Made by a program: the position numbers and the translations under genes. A stretch of DNA of 54,814 bases from an uncultured Neisseriaceae bacterium. Lineage in GTDB: Bacteria; Pseudomonadota; Gammaproteobacteria; Burkholderiales; Neisseriaceae. Location of the stretch: the NCBI GenBank assembly GCA_946481965.1, contig CAMLPN010000009.1:1-54814 (forward strand). The letters run 5' to 3'. The notes beneath the pieces were generated by a model. The model was not told the origin of the DNA, did no database searches, and saw nothing but the letters and a program-made list of their open reading frames with translations. This document shows positions 9,516 to 19,261 of the stretch, one piece after another (positions within the stretch are counted from its first letter, which is position 1; every line of letters starts with the position of its first letter).

Positions 9516-10073
9516 TCAGCCTGCAAACAGCATACCGAAACCAATCAGACCAATCACGCTGCCGGTAAAACGTAATACCCACTGATGTTTACTCATTACT
9601 GTACCCAGTGCAAATCCGATGGCATGCAAAGCCGCCGTTGCAATAATAAAGCCACAGGCATAACTGAATGCACCATGTGAGCCCATTTCGGCACCATGTG
9701 CAATACCATGAAATAAAGCAAATGTAGCAACTAATAACATGGCTGCACCAGCCGGTACTTTTTTTACCCAAGCCGCTGCCAAGCCCAGCACTAAGACAGA
9801 AGCCGCAATACCCTGCTCTAGCAGCGGTAGCTGTATGCCCTGTGTCCCCATTACAAAACCGGCAATCATTACGCTGACAAAGGTCACAGGAATCAGCCAG
9901 CACGCTTTACCCTGAAAAGTAGCTGCCCACAAACCCACAGCTAGCATAGCCAACAGATGATCCCAGCCAGTGAGTGGATGCAAAACGCCTGCCATCCAGC
10001 CTTCAGTAAGGTGTCCCGGATGAGCAAAGGCAAGAGCCGGGGTTAATAATGATAAAGCAAATATTTTTTTCAT
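9516..10073 (-). CDS. ureJ: HupE/UreJ family nickel permease
   Basis: A 185-aa inner-membrane protein. It has an N-terminal signal ending near LAFA-HPGH, which exposes the metal-binding HPGHLTEGW motif. HPLTGWDHLLAMLAVGLWA and FALFHGIAHGAEMG are hallmark HupE/UreJ segments with metal-ligand His residues. About six membrane helices follow. It probably moves Ni2+ to feed urease maturation. It lies 22 nt downstream of ureF in the urease operon. Confidence 0.9.
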   Translation of the reverse strand: MKKIFALSLLTPALAFAHPGHLTEGWMAGVLHPLTGWDHLLAMLAVGLWAATFQGKACWLIPVTFVSVMIAGFVMGTQGIQLPLLEQGIAASVLVLGLAAAWVKKVPAGAAMLLVATFALFHGIAHGAEMGSHGAFSYACGFIIATAALHAIGFALGTVMSKHQWVLRFTGSVIGLIGFGMLFAG

Positions 10074-10095
10074 GTTTTTCTCCAGTGTTAATTGA

Positions 10096-10824
10096 TTAAC
10101 TCATATATAAACGACTATATAGGCGCTCGTGCTGCATGGCGCGAATGTCGGTTGCCAGTGTTGTCGCACCCAGCTGCTGTTTTGATGGCTGCATACTGGC
10201 CACAACAATAAGGGCAATTTCAGCATGCAACTCCAGTAGCATTTCCTGCCCTGCCATCTGGCTCAGCGGTATCAGCTTAACGCCATTAGTGATCAAACCG
10301 ACGACGGCATTGTAATAAAATGCCTGTAGAGTGGCCACTTTATCCAGCTGCATTGCTGCAGCCAGTAATCCAAATACCAGCGGATAAAATCCCCGTACCT
10401 TCCCTGCTGCTAAAGCAGTCTGATAGCAAGCTACTATGGTTGCATTGGTATGCGGAGCAAAAATTTTTAGTAAACGCAAACCGAGCTTATAGCTACTTTC
10501 ACGTAACTCACGTGGGATTTTTGCAGCACCTATCTGTTTGTCCAGTAATATCAACGCATCTAAATTGTGTTCAGCAGTAGCGGTATAAGCCAAAGACATA
10601 TAGGCACCATCATTATGTAACCAGTTTTGTTTTAGCTGCGTATCAACAAATGCTTTCAGTGTAGCAGCATCATGAATAATGCCTTGTTGTACAAAAGTTT
10701 CCAGCCCGCCGGAATGATTAAAACCGCCAATCGGTAGAGTCGGATCAGCCAGTTGCAACAACAATCCTGCTCGTGTAAGTGCCTCCGTATCAATTTTTCT
10801 GTCTGAATCGGACATGTATTTCAA
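10096..10824 (-). CDS. ureF: Urease accessory protein UreF
   Basis: A UreF-family chaperone of 242 aa (239 from the second ATG). The hallmark LLQLADPTLPIGGFNHSGGLE is near the N-terminus and VGLITNGVKLIPLSQ near the C-terminus. It bridges UreD and UreG in the activation complex. It starts 4 nt after the ureE stop, so translation is probably coupled. Confidence 0.93.
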   Translation of the reverse strand: MKYMSDSDRKIDTEALTRAGLLLQLADPTLPIGGFNHSGGLETFVQQGIIHDAATLKAFVDTQLKQNWLHNDGAYMSLAYTATAEHNLDALILLDKQIGAAKIPRELRESSYKLGLRLLKIFAPHTNATIVACYQTALAAGKVRGFYPLVFGLLAAAMQLDKVATLQAFYYNAVVGLITNGVKLIPLSQMAGQEMLLELHAEIALIVVASMQPSKQQLGATTLATDIRAMQHERLYSRLYMS

Positions 10825-10828
10825 TTCA

Positions 10829-11356
10829 TTAATGATGATGATGACCGTTTATATTGTGGTTATGGCTATGAGCATGACTGTGCCCACCGCCCACACCCGG
10901 TGCTGAATTGGCTCGTAACTGTTCACTTAATCTTCGTTGCTGCTGTATTGGTGCAAATCCGGCTGCTTGTAACCATTCAAATAATGGTTTATCAAACGGT
11001 AACAATAATTCATTACCGTCCAGAAATAATGGTGTATGTTTATTGCCGATTTCATAACAGGCGCGAGCCATTTCCAGCAAAGTTTGCGGTGCCAGTACCA
11101 TCACTTCGCTTGGTTCGATTTGCACCACAATTGCCAGCTGTTTATCCAGATAAACCACATCTTCATGGTGCAGGCGTTGTCCTTCTTTTAACAGACGAAA
11201 AGCAATTTCACGCCCACCTGTAGTTGTGGTACGAATAATACGCCGGTCTGCTTCAAACCATTGCAGACTAACTGTATCCAACATCTGCGTCGTGATTTGC
11301 TTTCGCTGCTTAAGTGTTTGCAGCGTGCCGATAATGGTTTGGATGATTAGATTCAT
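10829..11356 (-). CDS. ureE: Urease nickel metallochaperone UreE
   Basis: A UreE-family protein of 175 aa. The N-terminal peptide-binding domain is followed by the metal-binding domain, with CYEIGNKHTPLFLDGNELLLPFD holding the conserved His. The C-terminal tail is His-rich (GGGHSHAHSHNH, ending in GHHHH), as in nickel-storing UreE proteins. It delivers Ni2+ to the UreG complex. Confidence 0.95.
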   Translation of the reverse strand: MNLIIQTIIGTLQTLKQRKQITTQMLDTVSLQWFEADRRIIRTTTTGGREIAFRLLKEGQRLHHEDVVYLDKQLAIVVQIEPSEVMVLAPQTLLEMARACYEIGNKHTPLFLDGNELLLPFDKPLFEWLQAAGFAPIQQQRRLSEQLRANSAPGVGGGHSHAHSHNHNINGHHHH

Positions 11357-11382
11357 ATTATTTGTATATCAATATTATTGCT

Positions 11383-13104
11383 TTAAAACAGAAAATACCG
11401 CTGAGCCAAAGCTACTTTGCTGGCTGGTTCACAGGTTATATGCTCGCCATTGACTCGTACTTCATATGTTTCTGGATTCACACTAATTTCTGGCATAGCA
11501 TTATTGTGAAAGAGGTCTTTTTTGCCTATTGAACGACAATTGCGTACCGGTAGAGTTTGTTTAATCAAACCATATTGACGACGAATATCATTATTCACAC
11601 CCGCCTGAGAGACAAATAACACGGCAGTATCCTGAACAGCACGCCCCAGCGCGCCAAACATCGGCCGGTAAATAACTGGCTGCGGTGTCGGAATGGAGGC
11701 ATTTAGATCACCCATACGTGCATAACTGATGCTGCCACCTTTGATGATCATTTCCGGCTTAACACCAAAAAATGCTGGTTTCCACAGAACCAAATCGGCA
11801 ATTTTACCTGTTTCAATTGAGCCGACATAATCACTGATGCCCTGAGCAATAGCCGGATTAATGGTGTATTTCGCCAGATATCGCTTAATACGGAAATTGT
11901 CATTCGCACCTGTTTCTTCGATCAGACGTCCGCGCTGCTGTTTCATTTTATCGGCAGTTTGCCATGTTCGCAGAATGACTTCTGCCACTCTGCCCATAGC
12001 CTGCGAATCTGAACTCATAATCGAAAATACACCCATATCATGCAAAATATCTTCGGCAGCAATGGTTTCTGGACGAATACGTGAATCAGCAAACGCCACA
12101 TCTTCTGCAACACTTTTATCCAGATGATGGCATACCATCAGCATATCCAGATGTTCGTCTATGGTATTAACTGTAAACGGACGGGTAGGATTGGTGGAAG
12201 CCGGTAATACATTCGGATACATCGCAGCCTTAATAATATCCGGAGCATGCCCGCCGCCGGCACCTTCAGTATGAAAGGTATGGATTACACGGCCATTAAT
12301 TGCCCGCATGGTATCTTCAAGAAAACCGCCTTCATTCAGCGTATCAGTATGAATTGCTACCTGCACGTCCATCTCATCGGCCACCCGTAATGATGCATCG
12401 ATGACAGCGGCTGTAGCACCCCAGTCTTCATGGATTTTTAACCCCAGTGCTCCGGCATTTATCTGTTCACGCAGCGGTTCCAGAGTGCCACAGTTACCTT
12501 TACCGAAAAAACCAAGGTTAACCGGCGCTTGTTCAGCAGCCTGTAACATTTTCTGAATATGCCATGCGCCCGGTGTGACTGTGGTGGCATTGGTACCATC
12601 AGCCGGACCGGTACCACCGCCAATCATGGTAGTAATACCCGATTCGATGGCATGAGTAATCTGTTGCGGAGAAATAAAGTGAATATGGGTATCAATCCCG
12701 CCTGCGGTCGCGATTAAGTTGGCACCATTATGTACTTCAGTAGCAGCACCAATAATCATATTAGGATGCACCCCGTCCATGGTATCAGGATTACCTGATT
12801 GACCAACTGCAACGATTTTGCCATCACGAATACCAATATCGGCTTTTACAATACCCCAATAGTCCAGTATCAACACATTGGTAATGACAAAATCCAGCAC
12901 ATTTTCATTACTGCGTGGCGCTGTAGCGGATTGTGCCATTCCGTCTCGAATAGATTTACCACCTCCAAATTTACCTTCTTCACCATATGTCAATAGATCA
13001 CGCTCTACTTCAGCAAATAACTCGGTGTCACCCAATCTTACCTGATCACCGACAGTCGGCCCATAGGTAGCAACATATTGCTGGCGGGAAATTTTCAGAC
13101 TCAT
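11383..13104 (-). CDS. ureC: Urease subunit alpha (catalytic)
   Basis: The catalytic subunit that hydrolyses urea to ammonia and carbamate, 573 aa. All active-site residues are present at a uniform +6 offset from Klebsiella UreC: His140 and His142 in GGIDTHIHF, carbamylated Lys223 in [12 protein letters not shown], His225, His252, His278 in [15 protein letters not shown], the flap Cys325-His326 in MVCHHLD, and Asp366 in [10 protein letters not shown]. The enzyme should therefore be active. The subunit is separate from UreA and UreB, the usual three-subunit bacterial form. Confidence 0.98.
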   Translation of the reverse strand: MSLKISRQQYVATYGPTVGDQVRLGDTELFAEVERDLLTYGEEGKFGGGKSIRDGMAQSATAPRSNENVLDFVITNVLILDYWGIVKADIGIRDGKIVAVGQSGNPDTMDGVHPNMIIGAATEVHNGANLIATAGGIDTHIHFISPQQITHAIESGITTMIGGGTGPADGTNATTVTPGAWHIQKMLQAAEQAPVNLGFFGKGNCGTLEPLREQINAGALGLKIHEDWGATAAVIDASLRVADEMDVQVAIHTDTLNEGGFLEDTMRAINGRVIHTFHTEGAGGGHAPDIIKAAMYPNVLPASTNPTRPFTVNTIDEHLDMLMVCHHLDKSVAEDVAFADSRIRPETIAAEDILHDMGVFSIMSSDSQAMGRVAEVILRTWQTADKMKQQRGRLIEETGANDNFRIKRYLAKYTINPAIAQGISDYVGSIETGKIADLVLWKPAFFGVKPEMIIKGGSISYARMGDLNASIPTPQPVIYRPMFGALGRAVQDTAVLFVSQAGVNNDIRRQYGLIKQTLPVRNCRSIGKKDLFHNNAMPEISVNPETYEVRVNGEHITCEPASKVALAQRYFLF

Positions 13105-13225
13105 AATATTATTTCTCTATTTCATATTGATTATTAAATATGCATAAAACTATTTATATGGCTTTCTGCCTAACAAATATAAACATTGCAGGCTGATAAT
13201 GCAGCCGACCAAAGTATTGCTGGTG

Positions 13226-13540
13226 TTAGTCTTTATTTACTTTGCCATTAACCGCATTATGAAAACCAAACACAATTTTTTGACCACCAAATTCAGTTAA
13301 TTCAATTGTTTTGGCTTCGCCCGGTTCAAAGCGAACTGCATTACCGGATGGAATATTCAGTCGCATACCACAAGCCTGAGCACGATCGAATTTCAGTGCC
13401 GAATTTGTTTCATAAAAATGATAGTGCGAACCTACCTGAACAGGGCGATCACCACTGTTAACCACGGTAATGGTAAGCGTTCTGCGATTTTGATTGGCCA
13501 CAATATCTTGGTCAGCCAGAATATATTCTCCGGGAATCAT
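13226..13540 (-). CDS. ureB: Urease subunit beta
   Basis: A structural subunit of 104 aa. It shows [13 protein letters not shown] at the start, [17 protein letters not shown] in the middle and [18 protein letters not shown], all UreB hallmarks. It is separate from ureA by 92 nt and from ureC by 121 nt, so the structural genes are less tightly packed than usual, but all face the same way. Confidence 0.96.
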   Translation of the reverse strand: MIPGEYILADQDIVANQNRRTLTITVVNSGDRPVQVGSHYHFYETNSALKFDRAQACGMRLNIPSGNAVRFEPGEAKTIELTEFGGQKIVFGFHNAVNGKVNKD

Positions 13541-13632
13541 AGCAACTTTCCAGTCTTAAAATTGATTAATATTTCTCTGTAAAATATGCCAAACAGATGA
13601 CAAATACAATGATGAAAAGTTTATTTTGCCAT

Positions 13633-13935
13633 TCAGCGAATTGGTTGGTGCACAGTAACCAGCTTGGTACCATCTGGAAAAGTTGCTTCAATCTGTACTT
13701 CATGCACCATGTCTGCTACACCTTCCATCACATCGTCCCGAGTCAGTATCGTAGCACCGTATTGCATTAGTTCAGCTACACTCTTGCCATCACGCGCTGC
13801 TTCCTGTAACTGGTTGCTAATCAAAGCAATAGCCTCAGGGTAATTAAGTCGTACACCACGAGCACGACGTTTTGCAGCCAGCTCCCCGGCCAGAAACAAC
13901 ATTAATTTTTCCTGTTCACGACTGGTTAAATGCAT
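13633..13935 (-). CDS. ureA: Urease subunit gamma
   Basis: The 100-aa UreA subunit, first gene of the operon. It begins [20 protein letters not shown] and contains [18 protein letters not shown] and LVTVHQPIR, all typical. GAGA lies 6 nt upstream of the ATG. The operon order is ureA-B-C-E-F-J-G-D, a full set for nickel urease assembly. Confidence 0.96.
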   Translation of the reverse strand: MHLTSREQEKLMLFLAGELAAKRRARGVRLNYPEAIALISNQLQEAARDGKSVAELMQYGATILTRDDVMEGVADMVHEVQIEATFPDGTKLVTVHQPIR

Positions 13936-14282
13936 AATTTTCTCGATTAATTATTAAATTAAATACCTGAATTAGATTATTTTAAATATTCCAGACCAAC
14001 AGAAAGCCAGATCATTTGCAACAACAGTGTGTTAACTGCAAATGGATAAATACCCCTAAATCAACCATACTCAAACGATTGCATAATTGTTAAAACTACC
14101 TATAACCTAGCGGTTAATATTTGTTTATTTCCCCCATAAACGGAATATTTACTGGCTTAGTGGACAACTAAAAATAAGTCTGATTGATAGTTAAAAATTA
14201 TCTAATCAAATGATTAAATCTATCTATTTGTAAAATATAATAAACTTTATCATAAATTTTGTATAGCAAAATTTTTATAAGC
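13936..14282. other. AT-rich leader region upstream of ureA
   Basis: About 350 bp with no supported gene. It should carry the urease promoter. A weak candidate pair on the minus strand, TTGGTC and TCTAAT 17 nt apart, lies roughly 30-60 nt before ureA, but it is not convincing. I see no clear regulator site. Confidence 0.4.
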
Positions 14283-14333
14283 AAACCGCCTGCCTGTTAA
14301 CAGTCAAACATACTGATAACAGGCAGGCGGTTT
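14283..14333. terminator. Strong hairpin between leuA and ureA
   Basis: A perfect 16-bp stem (AAACCGCCTGCCTGTT / AACAGGCAGGCGGTTT) around a 19-nt loop. It sits 30 bp past the leuA stop, so it should end leuA transcription. The best T-run (TTTTTT) is on the + strand; on the minus strand only TTT follows. It therefore also shields leuA from + strand transcription. Confidence 0.85.
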
Positions 14334-14362
14334 TTTGTATTGAGAGAAAGAATTCAGATTGA

Positions 14363-16180
14363 TTAAATTACGCCCTGTGCTTTAATACGTGGGCTTTCTT
14401 CCAGCTTATTTAATGCCGACAAATAAGCTTTGGCACTGGCGACGAGAATATCGGTATCAGCTCCCTGACCATTAACTATATAACCTTCGCGTGATAAACG
14501 CACGGTTACTTCACCTTGACTTTCAGGGCCAGCAGTAATCGCATTTACCGAATAAAGCTGTAAATCCGCAGAACTGTTCACTTTAGATTCAATGGCTTTA
14601 AACACCGCATCTATCGGTCCGGAGCCATGGCTGCTGGCACGTTTTTCCTCGCCATCTGTATTAAAGACTATCTCAGCAGTCGGTTCTTCACCAGTTTCAC
14701 TATGGATACATAAAGAAACATATTTGTAGCGATCAGGTGCACGGCTTACCAACTCATCTGATACTAGTGCGTGTAAATCTTCATCGAAGATCTCTCGTTT
14801 TTTATCTGCCAGCTCTTTAAAGCGGGCAAAGGCAGAATTGAGTGCTTCCTCACTACCAAGCTCAATGCCCAGCTCCTGTAGTTTAGTACGGAAAGCATTA
14901 CGACCAGATAATTTACCCAAAGTCAGGCGATTATTACTCCAGCCAACTGATTCTGCCGACATAATTTCATATGTTTCCCGGCATTTCAGTACGCCATCCT
15001 GATGGATACCGGATTCATGCGCAAAAGCATTGGCGCCAACAATGGCTTTATTAGGCTGAATTGGATAACCGGTAATCGTGGAGACCATTTTCGAGGTAGG
15101 CACAATCTGAGTAGTATCAATTCCTGTTTCCAGATTAAATACATCGTGACGGGTTTTCAACGCCATCACCACTTCTTCAAGGCTAGCATTACCAGCCCGT
15201 TCACCCAACCCGTTAATGGTACATTCTACCTGTCTGGCTCCGCCAATGACCGCAGCCAATGAATTACTAACAGCCAGACCCAAATCGTTGTGGCAGTGTG
15301 CCGACCAGATTACTTTATCACTATTTGGAGTTTTCTGAATCAGTTCACGGAAAAATACCTCTGTTTGAAATGGAATAGCATAGCCAACCGTATCGGGAAT
15401 ATTAATTGTAGTCGCACCTGCTTCAATCACAGCCTGACAAACTTCAGCCAGAAAATTAAGGTCGCTGCGCAATGCATCTTCACAGGAAAATTCCACATCA
15501 TCAGTATATTCACGCGCAATTTTTACGGCTTTTACAGCAGCCTCTTTTACTTCTTGCGGTTTCATACGCAATTTATGCTCCATGTGCAAAGGACTGGTAG
15601 CAATAAAGGTATGAATACGTTTTTTGCTGGCAGGAGCAATGGCTTCACCCGCTTTACGTACATCACGTTCATTAGCGCGACATAATGAACACACCGTAGC
15701 ATGCTGGATTACTTCGGCAATGCTGTGAATAGCATCGAAATCGCCCTCACTGGCCGCAGCAAAGCCTGCTTCAATAACATCTACACCAAGTTTTTCCAAC
15801 TGGCGTGCAATGCGGATTTTTTCTTCTTTAGTCATGGCTGCGCCTGGCGATTGCTCCCCATCACGCAACGTAGTATCAAAAATAATGACTCGATTATTAG
15901 TGCTGGTCATTTTAATTTTCTCCGGGGTAGTATGGTTGTGTCGCATAAACACATTAATATCTATTGGTTTACCTTGTTTTTCAGCCATTAAAATAATTTT
16001 CTGTAGCTGATTTAAAGGTAATGAACCACGTTTACGCCATTTATAAATTGCAGCAGCAGACACTGCATCTTCTGGATAATAATGTTGCAGAGCCTCTGCC
16101 AAAGCATTGACGCCGTTAAAATAGGCGATGAGCCGATCGATATTCAGTTGCATTACTGACTTTTTGTCTAATTTACTCAT
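14363..16180 (-). CDS. leuA: 2-isopropylmalate synthase with an N-terminal helix-turn-helix extension
   Basis: Residues 91-605 are a standard-length LeuA (515 aa), which condenses acetyl-CoA with 2-oxoisovalerate in leucine synthesis. They show [16 protein letters not shown] (metal and catalytic residues), [13 protein letters not shown], and a C-terminal leucine-regulatory domain. Residues 1-90 are extra. [28 protein letters not shown] and [15 protein letters not shown] look like a YdaS/Cro-type helix-turn-helix. There is no stop between the two parts. An internal ATG at 15910 has GGAG 9 nt upstream, so both a 605-aa fusion and a 515-aa enzyme may be made. The fusion could let LeuA bind DNA and sense leucine; this is inference. 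Confidence 0.9.
   Translation of the reverse strand: MSKLDKKSVMQLNIDRLIAYFNGVNALAEALQHYYPEDAVSAAAIYKWRKRGSLPLNQLQKIILMAEKQGKPIDINVFMRHNHTTPEKIKMTSTNNRVIIFDTTLRDGEQSPGAAMTKEEKIRIARQLEKLGVDVIEAGFAAASEGDFDAIHSIAEVIQHATVCSLCRANERDVRKAGEAIAPASKKRIHTFIATSPLHMEHKLRMKPQEVKEAAVKAVKIAREYTDDVEFSCEDALRSDLNFLAEVCQAVIEAGATTINIPDTVGYAIPFQTEVFFRELIQKTPNSDKVIWSAHCHNDLGLAVSNSLAAVIGGARQVECTINGLGERAGNASLEEVVMALKTRHDVFNLETGIDTTQIVPTSKMVSTITGYPIQPNKAIVGANAFAHESGIHQDGVLKCRETYEIMSAESVGWSNNRLTLGKLSGRNAFRTKLQELGIELGSEEALNSAFARFKELADKKREIFDEDLHALVSDELVSRAPDRYKYVSLCIHSETGEEPTAEIVFNTDGEEKRASSHGSGPIDAVFKAIESKVNSSADLQLYSVNAITAGPESQGEVTVRLSREGYIVNGQGADTDILVASAKAYLSALNKLEESPRIKAQGVI
15908..15923 (-). promoter_or_regulatory. 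Internal ribosome-binding site and start for normal-length LeuA
   Basis: GGAG (15920-15923 on the minus strand) lies 9 nt before an in-frame ATG (15908-15910). The protein from this ATG starts [18 protein letters not shown], the usual LeuA N-terminus. The site supports separate translation of a 515-aa LeuA from the same transcript. Confidence 0.65.
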
Positions 16181-16211
16181 ATCATTATGCTTTAAATTAT
16201 TTTATTACACT

Positions 16212-16240
16212 AATATACGTATAATTAGACATTAAAGCAA
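16212..16240 (-). promoter_or_regulatory. leuA promoter
   Basis: A TTGCTT -35 box (16235-16240) and a TATATT -10 box (16212-16217) are 17 nt apart on the minus strand, about 32 nt before the first leuA start. One copy of a TTAGACATT repeat lies inside the spacer. Confidence 0.6.
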
Positions 16241-16287
16241 GTTAAATTTATATTTATTTTAAATATAAATAATTTAATTTAGACATT
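16225..16287. repeat. Direct repeat TTAGACATT, candidate operator pair
   Basis: TTAGACATT occurs at 16225-16233, between the -35 and -10 boxes of the leuA promoter, and again at 16279-16287, 54 bp upstream. Between them lies a very AT-rich, imperfectly palindromic stretch. The placement suggests an operator, possibly for the helix-turn-helix fused to LeuA. AT-rich DNA yields such short repeats by chance, so this is tentative. Confidence 0.35.
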
Positions 16288-16336
16288 TTGGACAAAATAG
16301 AAATAATGATTTTTGAGCTTATACTAATAACTAAAA

Positions 16337-16370
16337 AATCGCCGGATTCTTCATTTGAAAAACGGCGATT
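16337..16370 (-). terminator. Terminator of the DUF6882 gene
   Basis: On the minus strand, AATCGCCG and CGGCGATT pair as an 8-bp stem with an 18-nt loop, followed by a run of T. It lies about 100 bp past the stop of the gene at 16469. Confidence 0.8.
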
Positions 16371-16468
16371 ACATACCATAAAGTTGTAATTTTAATTTGC
16401 AAATTCTGTTTTCAGAATAAGGATTGAATCGTTTGGTCAGCAGTATTTTTTGTTATTAATCATGTTGA

Positions 16469-16996
16469 TTAATCTTTGTTAGATATTGTCATAGTACCAT
16501 ATACCATGAATATTCTAGTTGGACCCGACGATCCGGCATAGCATCCTTCACCACCACCGATGTAACATGCAAGTGCAGCAAATTCCCAAGCATCATCCAA
16601 AGAAATTATAAGTTTGCGTGTAGTAAGTTTTTCCAGATTATATTGTGTACCAAAATCTCGTACTTTTTGAGCCGAAACACTAAGAGATTCATTAACTGAT
16701 GGGTGATCCCATCCCCATAACCACGTACTATCCTCTGAATTATAAGTACCTACTATTTGTATTGGTGCAGTTACCACTATGTTTTTTTCATCATTAGTAA
16801 AAGTGATAGTCCCAGCATTGAGATCAACACACCATGCAGCGCTATCAAGACCCATGGTATCTATCGCTATCTGCGTACGTAATTGTAATTCTTTATTAGC
16901 GCGTTCAATGGTAAGCACCGGTTCGGAAAGCGTAGTTGTATCCTGATCAGTATCTTTCATTTTGCCACTAAAAGGTTTTTTAAAAAAACTACTCAT
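16469..16996 (-). CDS. DUF6882-like protein
   Basis: A 175-aa cytosolic protein of unknown function. LQLRTQIAIDTMGLDSAAW, then TITFTNDEKNIVVTAPIQIVGTY and TWLWGWDHPSVNE, match the pattern of the DUF6882 family as I remember it. The C-terminal GGGEGCYAGSSGPTRIFMVYG is also typical. The first 25 residues are a polar, probably disordered lead. An AGGGGAT sequence precedes the ATG. It is a single-gene unit with its own terminator. Relatives are often near toxins or in accessory DNA, but no toxin is visible here. Confidence 0.65.
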   Translation of the reverse strand: MSSFFKKPFSGKMKDTDQDTTTLSEPVLTIERANKELQLRTQIAIDTMGLDSAAWCVDLNAGTITFTNDEKNIVVTAPIQIVGTYNSEDSTWLWGWDHPSVNESLSVSAQKVRDFGTQYNLEKLTTRKLIISLDDAWEFAALACYIGGGEGCYAGSSGPTRIFMVYGTMTISNKD

Positions 16997-17330
16997 TCAT
17001 TATCCCCTGTTGATCATATTAATTGAGAAAAAGTATTTTATATATTGTTTATTGCCATAATTAAATCATTAAACCATGATCGTAATGGAGCTCTAAACAA
17101 TTTCTATATAAAAATTGCTAAATATATATTATATATTTATCATAACGTTTTATTTCTCATTTTTAATTAGGAATTTTTCGCTATTATGTTATCAACTATA
17201 GAAGTGAAATTTTGGCGTTAGCATCAGTAACTTGATTATACAAATTAATGGTTAATCACAAAAATGACATTGATGACCTAGTTAAAAACTACTGTCGTTT
17301 GTATATAAGCGTTTTTATAACATTGGCTTT
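16997..17330. other. AT-rich gap without a gene
   Basis: This 334-bp region has frequent stops in all frames. It should contain the DUF6882 promoter and the 3' end signal of pgeF. I see no RNA gene or clear hairpin. Confidence 0.4.
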
Positions 17331-18122
17331 TTATTCGAGCCAAATTGCACTAAGCATACGGCCGGTTTGACCATCACGACGATAAGAAAAATAACGATCA
17401 CGTTGTAGTACAGTGCATTCTGTACCGCCATATATCTGGTGTACACCTGCATCAGCCAATGCCAACCGTGCTAAAGCATAAATATCAGCCAGATAATGTT
17501 CATTACCAATATCGACAAAAGCAGCTTCGGCTTTAGGCTGATGCACACAAAATACCTGCTGTACTTCTGCGCCAACTTCAAACGCTTCCGGCCCAATCGC
17601 AGGCCCCAGATAAGCGAGAATTTCCAGTGGGTTTATCTGCATGGCTTCAACAGTATTTTGTAATATTCCATGAGCCAAACCACGCCAGCCTGCATGGGCA
17701 GCGGCCACTACCGTACCGGCACGGTCGCACAGTAACACAGGTAAACAATCTGCTGTCATAATAGCACAAGCAACATTACTACCTAATCGGCAAAAGCTGG
17801 CATCTGCCTGCCACGGCTCACCAGCCTCTAAAGCCCTTACAGCTTCCAGAGCATTAATTACCTCGGTACCATGTATTTGTTGCAAATATGCTAAAGGTTT
17901 GGTGACCTGTTGCTGCACCAGATCCCGATTACGCTGTACAGACTGTGGATCATCGCCGACGTGCATACCCACATTAAGCGAGGTAAAGGGTGATCGGCTG
18001 TAACCTCCTATACGGGTAGTAATTAATGTGCGTACACCAGCAGGAGCTGGCCAGTCTGCGCTAAAAAAACTATTTTGATCATGCTTCAGTCCCAGTGCCT
18101 GATTCATATCCCATTGAGTCAT
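17331..18122 (-). CDS. pgeF: Peptidoglycan editing factor / YfiH-family Cu-Zn oxidoreductase-like protein
   Basis: A 263-aa protein of the YfiH/laccase-domain family (DUF152). Metal ligands appear in ADCLPVLLCDRAG, AAAHAGWRGLAHG and GPAIGPEAFEVG. Members have been linked to peptidoglycan precursor fidelity and purine nucleoside phosphorolysis. It starts 11 nt after the rluD stop and is probably co-transcribed with rluD, a conserved pairing. Confidence 0.88.
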   Translation of the reverse strand: MTQWDMNQALGLKHDQNSFFSADWPAPAGVRTLITTRIGGYSRSPFTSLNVGMHVGDDPQSVQRNRDLVQQQVTKPLAYLQQIHGTEVINALEAVRALEAGEPWQADASFCRLGSNVACAIMTADCLPVLLCDRAGTVVAAAHAGWRGLAHGILQNTVEAMQINPLEILAYLGPAIGPEAFEVGAEVQQVFCVHQPKAEAAFVDIGNEHYLADIYALARLALADAGVHQIYGGTECTVLQRDRYFSYRRDGQTGRMLSAIWLE

Positions 18123-18133
18123 CAGCTATTCCC

Positions 18134-19261
18134 TTAATCACGTACATAGATTACATCGACATCGTAATCGTCATCATCCCAGTTCTCATCATCAGCATCG
18201 ATATCAAGACGTTGTTGCCATTCTTCTTCATGACTAAGCGATGAACTCATACCGGCCTGTAAACGTAAAACAGATAATAAGTGATAAATATCTGCTGGCA
18301 ACGGAGCTTCAAACTGGACAATTTCCAATGTCCGCGGATGGATAAAACTTAGCCGATAGGCGTGCAAAGCCTGTCGTGCCATTGCTTTGATGGCAGCCTT
18401 CACTTCTACGGTAGCCGAATGGCGCGGATTGCCATAAAGCGCATCACCAGCCAAAGGATGACCAGCTGCTTTCATATGTACCCGAATTTGATGGGTACGT
18501 CCGGTTTCCAGCTGACATTCAATATAGCTGAAATCTGCATAACGCTCTAATACTTTGACATGAGTAATGGCCTCTTTGCCTCCAAAAGGAATTACAGCCA
18601 TACGGGTACGATTATGCGGATCACGCCCGATCAGAGTTTCAATTTTGCCATCAAAGGGCACTATACCATCGGCAACAGCACGATAGGTACGCTTAACCGA
18701 ACGTTCCTGTAATTGGCGCACCAGATGATTTTGAGCCTGCAAAGTTTTAGCGACCACCAATAAACCACTGGTATCTTTATCCAGACGATGGACGATGCCA
18801 GCACGTGGCACCTGAGCCAATGACGAACAATAGGCCAAAAGCCCATTTAATAAAGTTCCATGCCAATTGCCAGCTGCTGGATGCACAACAAGTCCGGCGG
18901 GCTTATTCAACACCAGAACGCTATCGTCTTCATAAATGATATCCAAGGGTATTTCCTCAGGCGTAAATGCTAACTGCTTTTCATCTTCCTGAATAGCAAC
19001 ATTTATTTTTTCGCCCCCAATGAGTTTAAATTTGGGTACAACAACTACATCATTTACGGTAACATGTCCCACTTTAATCCAGCTAGTCAAGCGACTACGC
19101 GAATAGTCTGGCATTAATTTGGCTAGTGCAGCATCCAGTCGCGAACCGGCAAGCTCGTTTGGTACGATCCATTTTTTTAAACTTTCTGCAGATTGATCTG
19201 CCCCAAATGGCAAATCATCGTTATAATCATCATCATTCTCTAACAAAGAAGTGTCTTTCAT
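18134..19261 (-). CDS. rluD: 23S rRNA pseudouridine synthase RluD
   Basis: A 375-aa enzyme making pseudouridines in helix 69 of 23S rRNA. An S4 RNA-binding domain (SRLDAALAKLMPDYSRSRL) precedes the catalytic domain, whose motif HRLDKDTSGLLVVAKT holds the catalytic Asp. The N-terminus (DDDYNDD) and the C-terminal 20 residues are strongly acidic, an unusual tail. I chose the ATG at 19261 rather than the longer frame to 19348, because the longer version overlaps the bamD signal peptide. This start overlaps the bamD ATG by 2 nt on the other strand. Confidence 0.9.
   Translation of the reverse strand: MKDTSLLENDDDYNDDLPFGADQSAESLKKWIVPNELAGSRLDAALAKLMPDYSRSRLTSWIKVGHVTVNDVVVVPKFKLIGGEKINVAIQEDEKQLAFTPEEIPLDIIYEDDSVLVLNKPAGLVVHPAAGNWHGTLLNGLLAYCSSLAQVPRAGIVHRLDKDTSGLLVVAKTLQAQNHLVRQLQERSVKRTYRAVADGIVPFDGKIETLIGRDPHNRTRMAVIPFGGKEAITHVKVLERYADFSYIECQLETGRTHQIRVHMKAAGHPLAGDALYGNPRHSATVEVKAAIKAMARQALHAYRLSFIHPRTLEIVQFEAPLPADIYHLLSVLRLQAGMSSSLSHEEEWQQRLDIDADDENWDDDDYDVDVIYVRD
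19222..19227 (+). promoter_or_regulatory. Candidate bamD -10 box inside rluD
   Basis: A perfect TATAAT lies 32 nt before the bamD ATG, within the rluD N-terminal codons. No good -35 is seen. It would give a short leader of about 25 nt. Confidence 0.35.
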
